64,000 nt of DNA from Bifidobacterium sp. ESL0728 (GCF_029392015.1 NZ_CP113925.1:1054001-1118000); one strand, 5' to 3'; positions 15,983 through 25,812 are shown, numbered from the stretch's first letter. Notes: generated by a model from the letters alone, not told the origin. Program-made: numbers and translations.

Positions 15983-16192
15983 AGAAGCAAACGACCTTCC
16001 TATTTGTCCTCGACTGCATTCCACTACTTAGATAATCACGAAAATCACAATTTTTCAAGGGATTTTGCCAGAAAAATAGCTTAAATTTTTGTTGTGATTA
16101 TCGAAACCGTCAAATTTCAGACCAGCCTGGTGAAATTTTGTATGGCAAACGGTTGCCGAGATTTTGGTAAATTTCCCATTGCAGCTAAAGAA

Positions 16193-17515
16193 TCATTGCG
16201 AAATCGAACCGGCCAACGTACCCACCGTTCCGGGAGCGTGGGAGCCGGAGGAAAGCTGTTCGAACAATTCGAGGTTCTTGGTATCGTCCAGGAGCACCGT
16301 GGAACCCACGCCTCTCACGTAATGGTTGGGGTCGGTCCAATAGACCGAACCGGAGATACCTTGTTTGCCGGTGGCCGCTTTGAACGCCATGGCCATCGAC
16401 AGCAGCGTCAGCGGGTTGGTCTTCTTGTCAACCTCGACGGAGGAAAGGGCGGCTTTGGCCACCTTCTGGGTCTGTGCCGGGCTCTTCAACATGTCACCTG
16501 ACGAGGCTTTGCTCATGATGGCTCCGATGACCTGGCGTTGCCGTTCCGCGCGACCGAAATCGCCCTTTGGGTCGGAATAGCGCATACGTGAGAAAGCCAG
16601 CGCCGTGGCACCGTCGGCGGTATGGCAGCCGGCCTGCCAGTTCATGCCGGAACGCCAGTCGTTGACCGTGCTGTCATAGCAGAGGTTGACACCGCCCAAA
16701 GCATCGACCACTTTGGTGAGTCCGTTGAACTTGATTTCGGCGACGTGGTCGATTTTCTGTCCGGTGATATCCTCGACCTCGCCGGTGAGCGTTTTCTTGC
16801 TCTGCGTTTCGGCGACGGCATTGATTTTCATGCTGGTGCCATTGACCTTGACCAGTGAATCGCGGGGAATCGAGATAAGCGAGGAACTGCCGTGCGTGGG
16901 CTTGGTCAGCACGAGCATGGTGTCGGTGCGGAAACCGGGAGTGTCGTCTGCGCTGCCGCCGACCCCGGAATCATCGCGTTCGTCGGAGCCGAGCACGAGC
17001 CAGGAAGTGCCGTTGGTATCGGCCTTGTCGGTGAGCCAATCAGTTTTGTCTAGCTGTGAATTGGCCCAGTTCCAGCAACCGAAAAGCGCCAGGACGATGA
17101 CCAGGACGATGACCAGCAGAGCGGTGAGCACCCAGTGATGTTTTTTGTGAGGCTTGGCCGCTTCGTTTCCAAACCCTGTCGGCTCTACACGGTTCGGACG
17201 TTGCGGCGGCATCGCGGCGGCACCGTATCCACGTGAAGGGTTGCGGGAGGAAGACGAACGCGGCGATGAAGCGAGACGTGAAGAACCTGCGCTTTGACGT
17301 GGTGCGCGAACTTGAGACGCAATTGGTGCAGCTGGTTCTTGGATCGGCTGGCGATTGGTCGTCCTTTTACGCGGCTTGATCGGTGAGAAGGCCGGTGGAA
17401 TCTGTGATTCGTTGGGGACGGGCACACGACCGGTGTCCGGACGTGTGCGCGCGCCTGATGGTATGAAACTGGGTGGGGTGCCCTGCGCGTCGTATCCACC
17501 AGACTGCTTGACCAT
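16193..17515 (-). CDS. LytR-CpsA-Psr family cell-wall ligase (first copy)
   Basis: A 440-residue protein: a proline/serine/arginine-rich cytoplasmic region (1-125), one membrane helix ('HHWVLTALLVIVLVIVLALF', about 127-146), then the extracellular LCP domain with its key sites 'TPGFRTDTMLVL', 'ISIPRDSLV' and 'FSRMRYSDPKGDFGRAERQR'. LCP proteins transfer wall polymers from lipid carriers to peptidoglycan. A strong GGGAGGG ribosome site precedes it. The 69-nt gap from the next LCP gene upstream contains a short inverted repeat AGTAAAAG/CTTTTACT. Likely co-transcribed with that gene. Confidence 0.9.
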   Translation of the reverse strand: MVKQSGGYDAQGTPPSFIPSGARTRPDTGRVPVPNESQIPPAFSPIKPRKRTTNRQPIQEPAAPIASQVRAPRQSAGSSRLASSPRSSSSRNPSRGYGAAAMPPQRPNRVEPTGFGNEAAKPHKKHHWVLTALLVIVLVIVLALFGCWNWANSQLDKTDWLTDKADTNGTSWLVLGSDERDDSGVGGSADDTPGFRTDTMLVLTKPTHGSSSLISIPRDSLVKVNGTSMKINAVAETQSKKTLTGEVEDITGQKIDHVAEIKFNGLTKVVDALGGVNLCYDSTVNDWRSGMNWQAGCHTADGATALAFSRMRYSDPKGDFGRAERQRQVIGAIMSKASSGDMLKSPAQTQKVAKAALSSVEVDKKTNPLTLLSMAMAFKAATGKQGISGSVYWTDPNHYVRGVGSTVLLDDTKNLELFEQLSSGSHAPGTVGTLAGSISQ

Positions 17516-17584
17516 ATACCCTCCCGAAAGTAAAAGCAGTTACTACTTTTACTCGCGGGAGGCCATGAAAGGGAGAAGGTTCGC

Positions 17585-18991
17585 CTACTTCTGCGCAGGA
17601 ACCGCACATACCGTGGCGTTGAGGTACTGGTTGGCGACGCCCATGTACTGGCCGGTGTTCGGATCGCGGATCATGCCGTTCTTCTTGTCGACGGTTCCTC
17701 CGGTGATCGGGTCGATGAGTCGGCCGTCGGAGGTCGTGATCAGGCCGGTGACAGGATCAGGGGTACCTTGTACCTGCTGTTGCTGTTGCTGTTCCTGGGT
17801 TCCGTTGGAGTTCTGACCCTGCTTCCCCTTTGTACTTTCGCTCTGGCCTTCGCCGGATGTGGTTTGTGCAGGCATGTCCTGTTGGGTCAGCGGCTTGTAT
17901 TCGCGCAGCACCCTCCAGGTGTCATCGGCGTTGCTGGCCCAAACCACGCGGTTATTCGGGTCAGTGGGTGCCGGGACAACCGGAATGGTGCGTGCGTAAA
18001 CGTGATCGGGTTTGAGGCTGTGCAGGCTCAGTGCAAGTCCTGCCAGCGTTGTGGCGTTGGAAAGGCCGCTTGAGATGCTCAGTGACTTCAATGCCTCGTT
18101 GGCCAGACGATAAAGCTGCGCGCTGTTGGTCAGGAGGTTCTTCGACAAGGCCTCGGTGAGTATTTCCTTGACCAGATACTGCTGACGGGCCGCACGCATG
18201 ATGTCACTGCCGTCGGTGCCGGTTCCGTGGCGCATACGGGCGTATTCGGTGGCCTGTGTGCCGTCGAGGTGCTGGAGGCCTTGTTTCAGGTCAAGCCCGG
18301 TGTAATCGTCTTTCGTGTCGGTCGGCAGGCAGACGTTGACCCCGCCGATGGCGTTGATCATGCCTTGCAGCCCCTGGAAGTCGACCACGATGAAATGTTC
18401 GAGCTTCAGGCCGGTCAAGGCATTGACCGCGTTCATTGTGCAGCTTGCAGCGCTGGCGAGATCGCCGCCCACGCTCCAGCCGGTAGCGAAAATGGAATTG
18501 AACATCACGTTGTGGCGAGCAGGGACCACGCCCTTGGTGGTCTGGCAGCTTGGGGCATTGACCAAGGAATCGCGGGGGATGGAGACCAGATCGATATAGG
18601 AACGGTCGGCGCTGATCTGCACCACCATGGAGGTGTCGGCGTTGTGTTCGCCGTCGTCGTGGCTTCCGCCGAGAGCGGCATTGTCGCCGCCGTCTCGCGT
18701 GTCCTGCCCTAAAACGAGGAATTCGATCGGTTTGCCGGCATTCGGGTCGACGAGTTTTTCTTCGGAGGCTCCGTTCTGGCGGATGACCTTGACGGATTGT
18801 GGTGCATGTGCGAGAGTGAACGCGGCGACGCCTACGGCAGTGGAGACGAATACGAAAACGGCCACTACGGTCATGATGATGGCGCTGCGAAGCCGGTGAC
18901 GGACGATATAGGCGGTACCGTGCATGGGCTTGGGGGAGTGCCATCCGCCAAGGTTGGGTATTTTGAGGTCTTTGATACGGTGTGAAGCCAT
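17585..18991 (-). CDS. LytR-CpsA-Psr family cell-wall ligase (second copy)
   Basis: A 468-residue LCP protein: short basic N-terminus, a membrane helix at about 36-60, LCP domain with 'HNADTSMVVQIS', 'VSIPRDSLVNAPSCQTTKG' and 'YARMRHGTGTDGSDIMRAAR'. After it come a Gln/Ser/Gly linker with seven consecutive Gln ('GTQEQQQQQQQVQG') and a C-terminal part ending 'NATVCAVPAQK'. Cys residues in the domain may form disulfides. The linker and tail could span the wall. It is followed by the other LCP gene in the same direction, so two ligases with different polymers or targets are plausible. AGAAAGG precedes the ATG. Confidence 0.9.
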   Translation of the reverse strand: MASHRIKDLKIPNLGGWHSPKPMHGTAYIVRHRLRSAIIMTVVAVFVFVSTAVGVAAFTLAHAPQSVKVIRQNGASEEKLVDPNAGKPIEFLVLGQDTRDGGDNAALGGSHDDGEHNADTSMVVQISADRSYIDLVSIPRDSLVNAPSCQTTKGVVPARHNVMFNSIFATGWSVGGDLASAASCTMNAVNALTGLKLEHFIVVDFQGLQGMINAIGGVNVCLPTDTKDDYTGLDLKQGLQHLDGTQATEYARMRHGTGTDGSDIMRAARQQYLVKEILTEALSKNLLTNSAQLYRLANEALKSLSISSGLSNATTLAGLALSLHSLKPDHVYARTIPVVPAPTDPNNRVVWASNADDTWRVLREYKPLTQQDMPAQTTSGEGQSESTKGKQGQNSNGTQEQQQQQQVQGTPDPVTGLITTSDGRLIDPITGGTVDKKNGMIRDPNTGQYMGVANQYLNATVCAVPAQK

Positions 18992-19223
18992 ATCTTGCCT
19001 TTCTGTTTACCCGCCAGCCAAAGTCTTAAAGGCCGCTGCGGGACTGCCATTCACTATTCCTAGAGGGCATTGTATGCCTAGAGGTTGAATTTTTCCTGAA
19101 AATCTGATGTAAGAGCCGCATTGGGCATGAATATCCAGTATACATAACGCTCGATATAAATTCGAGTGGAAAGCTGAATTTTTCCCTATCGATCGTTCCC
19201 GGCATACTAGCGAGGCCATCGTC

Positions 19224-19229
19224 TACACT
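19224..19229 (+). promoter_or_regulatory. -10 box of the membrane glycosyltransferase
   Basis: TACACT ends 7 nt before the ATG at 19237. GGAGACC lies between, so a short-spaced ribosome site cannot be ruled out. The 245-nt gap to the divergent LCP gene presumably carries both promoters. Confidence 0.4.
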
Positions 19230-19236
19230 GGAGACC

Positions 19237-22200
19237 ATGAGTTCCAACGGCAGTGTCGATATACAGCGAATTGTGGCCGAGGTAATCGGTTCCAGGCCCC
19301 GAATAAACGGGCAAAGCGTCGATCGAAGCGTCGCCGCGATCATCACTGTCGAACACGATGTACGCTTTTTCCCCACAACCCTGCGTGCGCTGATGGCCCA
19401 GAAAGTGCTGCCACGCACCATCGTCATCGCCGATTGCACGGGCGGCACCTCGCAGCCGATGCGTACCGGCTTTACTATCTCGTCTCTTCCCGAACTCGGT
19501 CATGGGGCGGCCCAGCAGCTCATTCCCGAACCTCCTGAACGCGTCGATGTTCAGCTGGTGCGTGCCGCCGGGGCGCATTCCTTTTCCGACGCAATTTCCA
19601 AGGCGTTCCGCTATGCCAGTCTTCCGGCCTCCGTTCGTGCGCTCTGGCTTTTGCATGACGATTCGAGGCCTGTGGGTGACGGTTGCCTGGAGGCTCTGGT
19701 TGAGGCGTGGCACAATACGCCGACGGTTTCGCTGATCGGTGCCAAACAGCTTGATTGGGCCGGTTCTGCACTTCATAATGTCGGCAGCTACGCCGGCAAA
19801 CATCGTCTGGAAAGCCTCGTGGTCGACGGCGAACCAGACCAGGAACAATATGACGGACGTGCCGATGTGTTCGCAGTCTCCCTGGCCGGTGCCCTGCTTC
19901 CTCTCCAGACGAAAAAAGATACCGGGGAAATCAATCCGTGGTTCACGACATTCGCCGAAGGCGCGGATTTCTCACGTCGTATCTGTGAAGGCGGTGGGCG
20001 TGTCATTGTGGTGCCGCAGGCACATATCGCCCATCGCCGCGCACGTTTCGAAGGCATTCGCAACCGTGCAGGCGGGCCCATCGATGAGGAAAACCCCGTG
20101 GATACAACGTCCGCCGTCCTCGATGCCGCCCAAAAATACTATTACACCGATATCCGCACACTGTTCTGGCCGCTGCTGTGGGTGCTCAATCTCTTCCGCG
20201 CCCTGTGGCATGCCATAGGCGCCTTCTTCGCCAAAAGCCCCTGGCGGGCTTGGTATATATTGTGCCTGCCATGGCGTGTGCTTGGCCAATTGCCACAGAT
20301 GATCCATGCCCGTCGTCAGCAGAACTTGCGTCATGGAGCCAGCAGCGCTGCGTTGGACCTGCTTTCGGCCGACCGCAAACAGATCGAGGAATGGCGCAAG
20401 CGCAGCCGTGCCTTCGACAGCCAGCAGCATACCGAGCTTCTGAGCCCTCTGGCGAAAAGCCATCTGCGTATGCGTGCCGTACGGCGTTTCGGCGGTGCCG
20501 CCCTCATGGCTGTCGTGGCCTTTGTAGTGATCATCGCGTTTGAATGGAATGTATTCCGTCAGGTTTGGGGCGGTGCCAGTCTGTATTCGCCGTCTCTGTT
20601 GGCAAGCGGGGCGAGTTTTTCGACATTGCTTTCGGCGGCAAGCACGCCATGGGCCTTTGGCGTCGGCATCGGTGTGCCCGCACCTCCTGCGCCTTGGCTG
20701 ATGGTGTGGCTTGTGGCTTCTGTCATTACAATCGGCCATCCGGTCATCGCCGTTTCCCTGATGTTCTTCCTCGCCGCCCCGGCCATGGCCCTGGCCTTCT
20801 GGGCACTGGCGGGTATCTTCACCCGTTCCGACTGGGTGCGCGTGGTCATGGGCTTGCTATGGGTGGCGTTGGGATTGGCTTTGGGTGCCTTTGGCACCGC
20901 CAATATTGTGTTGTTGATGGCAATGGTGTTCCTGCCGGCGGCTTTCGCCTTCACGTTCAGGGCCGTGGGAATGTACGGCACCGAGGATCTGGTGCATTCG
21001 CACGCCTCCGTGCAGGCTGCAGGTTGCGCTGCGTTGTGTTTCGCGGTCACGGTGGCCTGTGAGCCGCAGCTGATATTCCCGCTGATCGTCTGCCTTGTCT
21101 TTTTCATCGTTGTCGTCCGTTCGCACCGTCTGATGCTGCTGCTTATCCCGGTGCCTGGCTTGGCTCTGTTGCTGCCAACGCTGGTCAACAGTGTCCATTA
21201 CGCAAGTGTTGGAGCGTGGCGACAACTCTTCGCTGATGTCATCCAGCCTCTGCCTGATTCCTCGCCCGCTTCACTCTCCTTCGGTCAGGTCATCTCCCGT
21301 GCCTTTGCCCTTCCGCTCGGAGGGGATATCCGCGTGCAGCTGTTCAGCCAGCGCGGTTTGCAGACCTTGGTGGTTTTGGCTGCGCTCTGTGTCATCGTCG
21401 TGGTCGCTTTGGCGGCGCTTCTGTTGCCATTCGCCCTTCGTGCCACGAGGATGATGTGGTTCGTCGCTATCACCGGCCTCGTGCTGGCCATGGCCGCCGC
21501 GCGTATCTGTGTGTCTGTTGAGGGTGGTGACGCCTTCGCCGCATCCGTGCTCCCGGGCGTCATGCTGACGCTTTTGGCATTGCTTTCCTGCGCATGCATT
21601 GTTTCCGGCGGAGCGGTCAAGCGTTTCGTTCCCTTGAGGATTTCGGAAAGCGATCAAATCAAACAAAACGTTGAAGCCAACGGTGCAAAAGGCAAGGTCA
21701 AGGGTGTAGCCATCAAATTCGGCCGTGCGGTACTCGTTGCGGCTCTGGCGCTTTCCACCTGCCTGGCCGGGGCGTTCGGCATGATGTCGCGAGGCAGCCA
21801 AGTCGAGGCAAGCGATGCCGGGTTGCCCATGGTGGCTGTCGACTATTTGCAGAACAGGGAAAACCATCGCATACTTGCGCTTCAGGCAGTATCCGACAAT
21901 CATATCGATTTCTCTGTGATGCGCTCTCGGCGTGGCGATCTGGTTGATGTCTCTCCTGCATGGAAGGCCAGCGTCGCTTCCGGCGCCAGCGATCTGTCGG
22001 TCGACCTGATTGCAAAAGCCAGCGGCGAATTGCTTTCCAACGGCAATGACGATGCCATCGAAACACTAGCCAAGCTGGGATTCGGCGGGATTTATGTCTC
22101 CTCCGACAAATCCTCTGCCGACAAGGACGCCACGTTGCGCCTGATCAGCAACATCAACTCCAGTGACGGGGCCCAGTCGGTGGTGAATGCGGCGAACGGC

Positions 22201-22380
22201 ACCTATTACCGGCTGACAAAAGTTGATGAAAACAAGCAAGGCGTGCCATTGAAGGGTCAGATTGCCGCGCAGCACAGCGCTTGGCGCAAGACCTGGCTAT
22301 GGTGTTTGGGCATAGTAATGGTGATCTATGTTCTGGTCGCAATCCCCAGAGCACGCAGATACGGGTGGGAACAGGCATGA
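19237..22380 (+). CDS. GT2-family glycosyltransferase fused to a large membrane domain
   Basis: A 1047-residue protein. The N-terminal ~300 residues are a GT-A glycosyltransferase ('SVAAIITVEHDVRFFPTTL', 'LWLLHDDSRPVGDGCLEALV' holding the metal-binding acidic triplet, then 'GADFSRRICEGGGRVIVVPQ'). About a dozen membrane helices follow in residues 305-770, then a soluble C-terminal region near 850-1010 and a last helix. It probably adds sugars to an exported wall polymer at the membrane. Its stop overlaps the next gene (22377-22380). This gene pair near whiB and LCP genes is a recurring actinobacterial envelope cluster. Confidence 0.85.
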   Translation: MSSNGSVDIQRIVAEVIGSRPRINGQSVDRSVAAIITVEHDVRFFPTTLRALMAQKVLPRTIVIADCTGGTSQPMRTGFTISSLPELGHGAAQQLIPEPPERVDVQLVRAAGAHSFSDAISKAFRYASLPASVRALWLLHDDSRPVGDGCLEALVEAWHNTPTVSLIGAKQLDWAGSALHNVGSYAGKHRLESLVVDGEPDQEQYDGRADVFAVSLAGALLPLQTKKDTGEINPWFTTFAEGADFSRRICEGGGRVIVVPQAHIAHRRARFEGIRNRAGGPIDEENPVDTTSAVLDAAQKYYYTDIRTLFWPLLWVLNLFRALWHAIGAFFAKSPWRAWYILCLPWRVLGQLPQMIHARRQQNLRHGASSAALDLLSADRKQIEEWRKRSRAFDSQQHTELLSPLAKSHLRMRAVRRFGGAALMAVVAFVVIIAFEWNVFRQVWGGASLYSPSLLASGASFSTLLSAASTPWAFGVGIGVPAPPAPWLMVWLVASVITIGHPVIAVSLMFFLAAPAMALAFWALAGIFTRSDWVRVVMGLLWVALGLALGAFGTANIVLLMAMVFLPAAFAFTFRAVGMYGTEDLVHSHASVQAAGCAALCFAVTVACEPQLIFPLIVCLVFFIVVVRSHRLMLLLIPVPGLALLLPTLVNSVHYASVGAWRQLFADVIQPLPDSSPASLSFGQVISRAFALPLGGDIRVQLFSQRGLQTLVVLAALCVIVVVALAALLLPFALRATRMMWFVAITGLVLAMAAARICVSVEGGDAFAASVLPGVMLTLLALLSCACIVSGGAVKRFVPLRISESDQIKQNVEANGAKGKVKGVAIKFGRAVLVAALALSTCLAGAFGMMSRGSQVEASDAGLPMVAVDYLQNRENHRILALQAVSDNHIDFSVMRSRRGDLVDVSPAWKASVASGASDLSVDLIAKASGELLSNGNDDAIETLAKLGFGGIYVSSDKSSADKDATLRLISNINSSDGAQSVVNAANGTYYRLTKVDENKQGVPLKGQIAAQHSAWRKTWLWCLGIVMVIYVLVAIPRARRYGWEQA

Positions 22381-24098
22381 AGGACACGGAGAACTCGATG
22401 AACAAAGATATGGATGGCCGCAAGCGTCGTTCCGCAGTTGAACAGGTTCAGCATGCCGTTCCGGCGCCGCCCGCTCCTCCGGCTGCCTCGCCGGTTTCCG
22501 GAGGTCCCGGCCATCCCGGCAACGTTGTGGATGCGCGGCAACCGGAAACCCCTGCCAATCCTTCCGGTTCGGCGAGCGCAGGTGCGTCCCGTTCACGGGT
22601 GGCTTCGCGTGTCTCGTTGGCGGTGATCACGGTTGTTGTGTTGGTCGCTTTGATTGTGACAGTCGTACTTGTGCCTCTGCCGGGCTGGCTTGTTGATTCG
22701 GCGAAAGCCGGCGATGCCACCGGAGCGAAACAAGTCGACCAGACCGATCTGACCTATTACTGCCCATCCCGTATGGCGCTTTCGGACAATGGGAAATATG
22801 GCGACAGCGCTTTCCAGGCTTCGGAAGGCAATGTGGCCTCGTCCGCACGCTACTCCGCTTTCGGCTCGATTTATGAGGCGAGTGTCGGAGCCGTCACCAA
22901 CGGCAGCGAAGCGGACAACAAGAAACTTACCGGAAGCGACACCGTCGACAGCGCCATGGTCAAAACGTATTCCGGTTCTGCCGATCAAGGCTCGCAGGCA
23001 TTTGAAACGCGCTTGTTGGCGGCGAAATCGGGTACGGGCGCCGCCGCATCTGTGGCTTCATGGGCGAGCGAAGGCGATTTGAAGGGATTGGCCGCCTCCA
23101 CTTGCATCGCTCCCGCGCTTGAGCAGGATTTCCTGCTGGGGCCCACCACAACCGGAGTCACCCAGCAGTTGTCCGTGGCCAATTTCTCATCGAAAGCCAC
23201 TTCACTGCAGGTTCAGATCTGGAGCACCAAACATGGCACTCCTTTGCAGCTTTCCACCGGCAACGTGGTCAATATCGGGGCCAATGGCGAGGCAACACTG
23301 GAATTATCGGCGGCAGCGCCCGGCAACGAGGCTCTTTTCGTGAAGGTCAAGAGCAAAGAGACACCGATTGCCGCGGTCGTGCGCAGCATCGAGCTCGATG
23401 GTTTGAATGCCAAGGGCTCTGATTACGCGGTACCTTTGAACGCCGCCTCCAAGAAGGCTTACTTGCCCGGAGTCTCCGGCGACGATCAAGTGACTGTATT
23501 CGCGCGTGCCGAGCATGATACGGATCTGAACCTCTCGTGGGTTGACGGCAACGGCGCGGCGTCGGCCAAGATGCAGCATCTCGAAGCAGACAAGGTCGTC
23601 CCCGTCGATTTGGGCAAGGCCCCTGATGGAGTGGTAGGACTCCAAGCCAGCGCGTCAAGTCCTGTCAATGTGACGGCGAAAGTGACCCAGAACGCGGATT
23701 CCGGCACAGATTTCGCTTATGTTTCGCCTTCGCCTGCTTTCGCGCAATCGGCTCTCGTGGTTCCCGACCATACCGATGGAACGGTTGTGTTGCTCAATAC
23801 CAGCGGTAGCGAGACCACAGCCACCCTGCAGGGCTATGACACTTCCGGCAAACCTGTGGGAGACAAGCAGATCGGTATTCCCGCCAACGCCGGGACGAGC
23901 GTTTTGGCCAAGGATGTCGGCGACAACGCCGTGATGTTCACGCTGAAAAACGGCAAGGACGTGTCGATGGGCATGAGACTTACCCAGCCTGATGTGGCGC
24001 AAGCCAAACTTGCCTCGGTGGCCTATCTCGGCTCCTCAGGTCTCGAACCGCGCAATATGAAGGTGTGGGCCAATGACAACGCCGGAATCGTGCGCTGA
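22377..24098 (+). CDS. DUF5719-like membrane-anchored protein
   Basis: A 573-residue protein with a Pro/Ala-rich cytoplasmic N-terminus (about 1-75), a single membrane helix ('VSLAVITVVVLVALIVTVVL', about 78-98), and a long extracellular part built of beta-sandwich-like repeats ('PTTTGVTQQLSVANFSSKAT', 'ALVVPDHTDGTVVLLNTSGS'). The start is the ATG overlapping the glycosyltransferase stop (ATGA), so the two are translationally coupled and their products may work together. In actinobacteria a DUF5719 protein commonly follows this glycosyltransferase; the assignment is from position and architecture, and function is unknown. Confidence 0.65.
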   Translation: MKDTENSMNKDMDGRKRRSAVEQVQHAVPAPPAPPAASPVSGGPGHPGNVVDARQPETPANPSGSASAGASRSRVASRVSLAVITVVVLVALIVTVVLVPLPGWLVDSAKAGDATGAKQVDQTDLTYYCPSRMALSDNGKYGDSAFQASEGNVASSARYSAFGSIYEASVGAVTNGSEADNKKLTGSDTVDSAMVKTYSGSADQGSQAFETRLLAAKSGTGAAASVASWASEGDLKGLAASTCIAPALEQDFLLGPTTTGVTQQLSVANFSSKATSLQVQIWSTKHGTPLQLSTGNVVNIGANGEATLELSAAAPGNEALFVKVKSKETPIAAVVRSIELDGLNAKGSDYAVPLNAASKKAYLPGVSGDDQVTVFARAEHDTDLNLSWVDGNGAASAKMQHLEADKVVPVDLGKAPDGVVGLQASASSPVNVTAKVTQNADSGTDFAYVSPSPAFAQSALVVPDHTDGTVVLLNTSGSETTATLQGYDTSGKPVGDKQIGIPANAGTSVLAKDVGDNAVMFTLKNGKDVSMGMRLTQPDVAQAKLASVAYLGSSGLEPRNMKVWANDNAGIVR

Positions 24099-24119
24099 AA
24101 ATGCGCGGATGACATCCCG

Positions 24120-24165
24120 ATTATCGCATAGCCCGATTATCACATGGTTATTATCTTGCGATAAT
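24120..24165. terminator. Possible bidirectional terminator
   Basis: ATTATCGCA (24120-24128) and TGCGATAAT (24157-24165) form a 9-bp stem with a 28-nt loop, followed on the + strand by a T-rich stretch. It lies between convergent genes. Confidence 0.4.
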
Positions 24166-24262
24166 GACAATGATTATTTTTGAGGCGCAATGCAGCCCGA
24201 CAAGGTGAAAACTTGGGTAATATCTGGGCAATATCAGGACATGAGCCCTTGTGCTTGGCGTC

Positions 24263-24700
24263 TTATAGTTCGGTGCCGGTCCAGTCGGGGTCGATTTCCT
24301 CGGGCCGACGGCCATAGAGGTCGGCCAGTCGGGCTACCAGCGCGTCGCGGATGGCCCATTCAAGCTGCGTTTTGTCGGGGTGGTGCATCTGCATTGGCAT
24401 GCGGTACAGCACGATGCGTGCGGGGATGCCATGGTTGGCGGCGAAACTTTGCGAGGTCGGGTTACGTTTGGGCTCCCAAGGCGCGGGAGTGGAAGGCGGC
24501 ACGTCCTCGACGGCGAATTGCACCGGGCGGACGAGATCGGGCCACGCCGTGAGCAAACGTCGAATCTGGGAGGATACCATGTCGTCGAACATGCCGCTTC
24601 GGGTGCGGTAGCGGGGCAGGCGTACGCCGAACATCGGCGTTCTAGGGCCGCGTCCATGCCGGTTTCGATAGACGTGGGTCTGCCAAGGTGGTCGCAACAT
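24263..24700 (-). CDS. Zincin-like (metallopeptidase family) protein without zinc motif
   Basis: A 145-residue protein with the actinobacterial 'metallopeptidase family' layout: basic N-terminus 'RNRHGRGPRTPMFGVRLPRY', 'FDDMVSSQIRRLLTAWPDLV', 'VQFAVEDVPPSTPAPWE', 'IPARIVLYRMPMQMHHPDK', and a final 'ADLYGRRPEEIDPDW'. In active zincins an H-E-x-x-H motif sits in the penultimate helix; here it reads 'EWAIRDALVARLADLYG', with no such motif, so peptidase activity is unlikely. A TAGAAT -10 lies 6 nt before the ATG (24707-24712), a leaderless pattern. It follows the GT2/DUF5719 pair convergently. Confidence 0.7.
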   Translation of the reverse strand: MLRPPWQTHVYRNRHGRGPRTPMFGVRLPRYRTRSGMFDDMVSSQIRRLLTAWPDLVRPVQFAVEDVPPSTPAPWEPKRNPTSQSFAANHGIPARIVLYRMPMQMHHPDKTQLEWAIRDALVARLADLYGRRPEEIDPDWTGTEL

Positions 24701-24794
24701 GGTTTCATTCTATGGTGTGCCGTAGGCATTGGTAGTCGTAACATAAAGAGGTATTGGGCAGGGGGAGCGGCCCACGAAGCGAACGGAGCAATCG

Positions 24795-25607
24795 ATGGCA
24801 GCAGGCGCGAACGCGGCGATAGAGAAGTGGCATGACCACGATCTTTCCGAACTTGTTGATGGTGTAAAAGTGGTCGCCTTCGATCTGGACAACACGCTGG
24901 CACGCTCCAAGAAACCCATGCATGCCGACATGGCTTCGCGTTTTTCCGCCTTGACGCGTCTCATCGATGTGGCCGTCATTACCGGAGGTCGCTTTGAACT
25001 CGCCCAAAGCCAGGTGCTCGACGTGCTTGAACCCGATGCCAGTCGAACGAACCTCCACGTCATGCCGACCAGCGGTACGCGTTATTTTCGTTGGCACGAG
25101 GGGCAGTGGCGGTGCGTCTATTCCAACGATCTCGATGTGGCCGACCGCAAAAGCGCCATCGCCTCCATCGAACGCCATGCCCGAGAAGAGGGAATCTGGC
25201 TCAACCACACGTGGGGGCCACGTATCGAGGACCGTGGCAGCCAGATCACGTTTTCCGCTTTGGGACAGGAAGCTCCGGTAGACGAGAAAGAACGTTGGGA
25301 TCCGGACAACAGCAAGAAAAACCGGCTCGCCGAGGCGGTGGGTGCCGATCTGCCCAATCTGGTGGTGCGTTCCGGCGGTTCGACCAGCATCGATATCTCC
25401 GAGCGCGGCGTCGACAAGGCATATGCGGTACGTAAGCTTTGCCATATCTTGGGTTGCAGGGTCGATCAGGTCATTTTCGTCGGCGACCGTATGGACCCGG
25501 ACGGCAACGACTATCCTGCGGCCGTCATCGGCACAAAGCCGATTCTCGTTTCCGGCCCTCACGACACGCTTCAGGTCTGCGACCGTCTCATCGCGGCGCT
25601 GTCGTAA
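24795..25607 (+). CDS. HAD-IIB hydrolase, phosphomannomutase-like
   Basis: A 270-residue HAD-superfamily protein. Motif I 'VVAFDLDNTLARSKKPMHAD' has nucleophile Asp30 and acid/base Asp32; motif II is 'DVAVITGGRFE'; the C-terminal 'VRSGGSTSIDISERGVDKAY' and 'VIFVGDRMDPDGNDYPA' hold the Lys and acidic residues that bind phosphate and Mg2+. The 'GxxSIDISxxGxDKxYA' stretch resembles eukaryotic-type phosphomannomutases (PMM family). It could interconvert mannose phosphates for wall sugars or act as a sugar phosphatase. It is transcribed divergently from the zincin-like gene (94-nt gap). Confidence 0.75.
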   Translation: MAAGANAAIEKWHDHDLSELVDGVKVVAFDLDNTLARSKKPMHADMASRFSALTRLIDVAVITGGRFELAQSQVLDVLEPDASRTNLHVMPTSGTRYFRWHEGQWRCVYSNDLDVADRKSAIASIERHAREEGIWLNHTWGPRIEDRGSQITFSALGQEAPVDEKERWDPDNSKKNRLAEAVGADLPNLVVRSGGSTSIDISERGVDKAYAVRKLCHILGCRVDQVIFVGDRMDPDGNDYPAAVIGTKPILVSGPHDTLQVCDRLIAALS

Positions 25608-25812
25608 ACGGCTGCGGGTCCAGCGCCTGCTCTCGCAAGGCCAAACCCCGGTTATAAACCAGAGGCTTTGGCCTATAACCAGGCTGTTGTGATTGATGAG
25701 GCCGTACTGCTGATGTTGTGGATAACAAGAATCCGACACGCCCGGAATGTGGATAACCCATGGCATCCGACCACAGTGGTTGTTTTTGCTGCGGTAATGA
25801 TCGGGAATCCGC

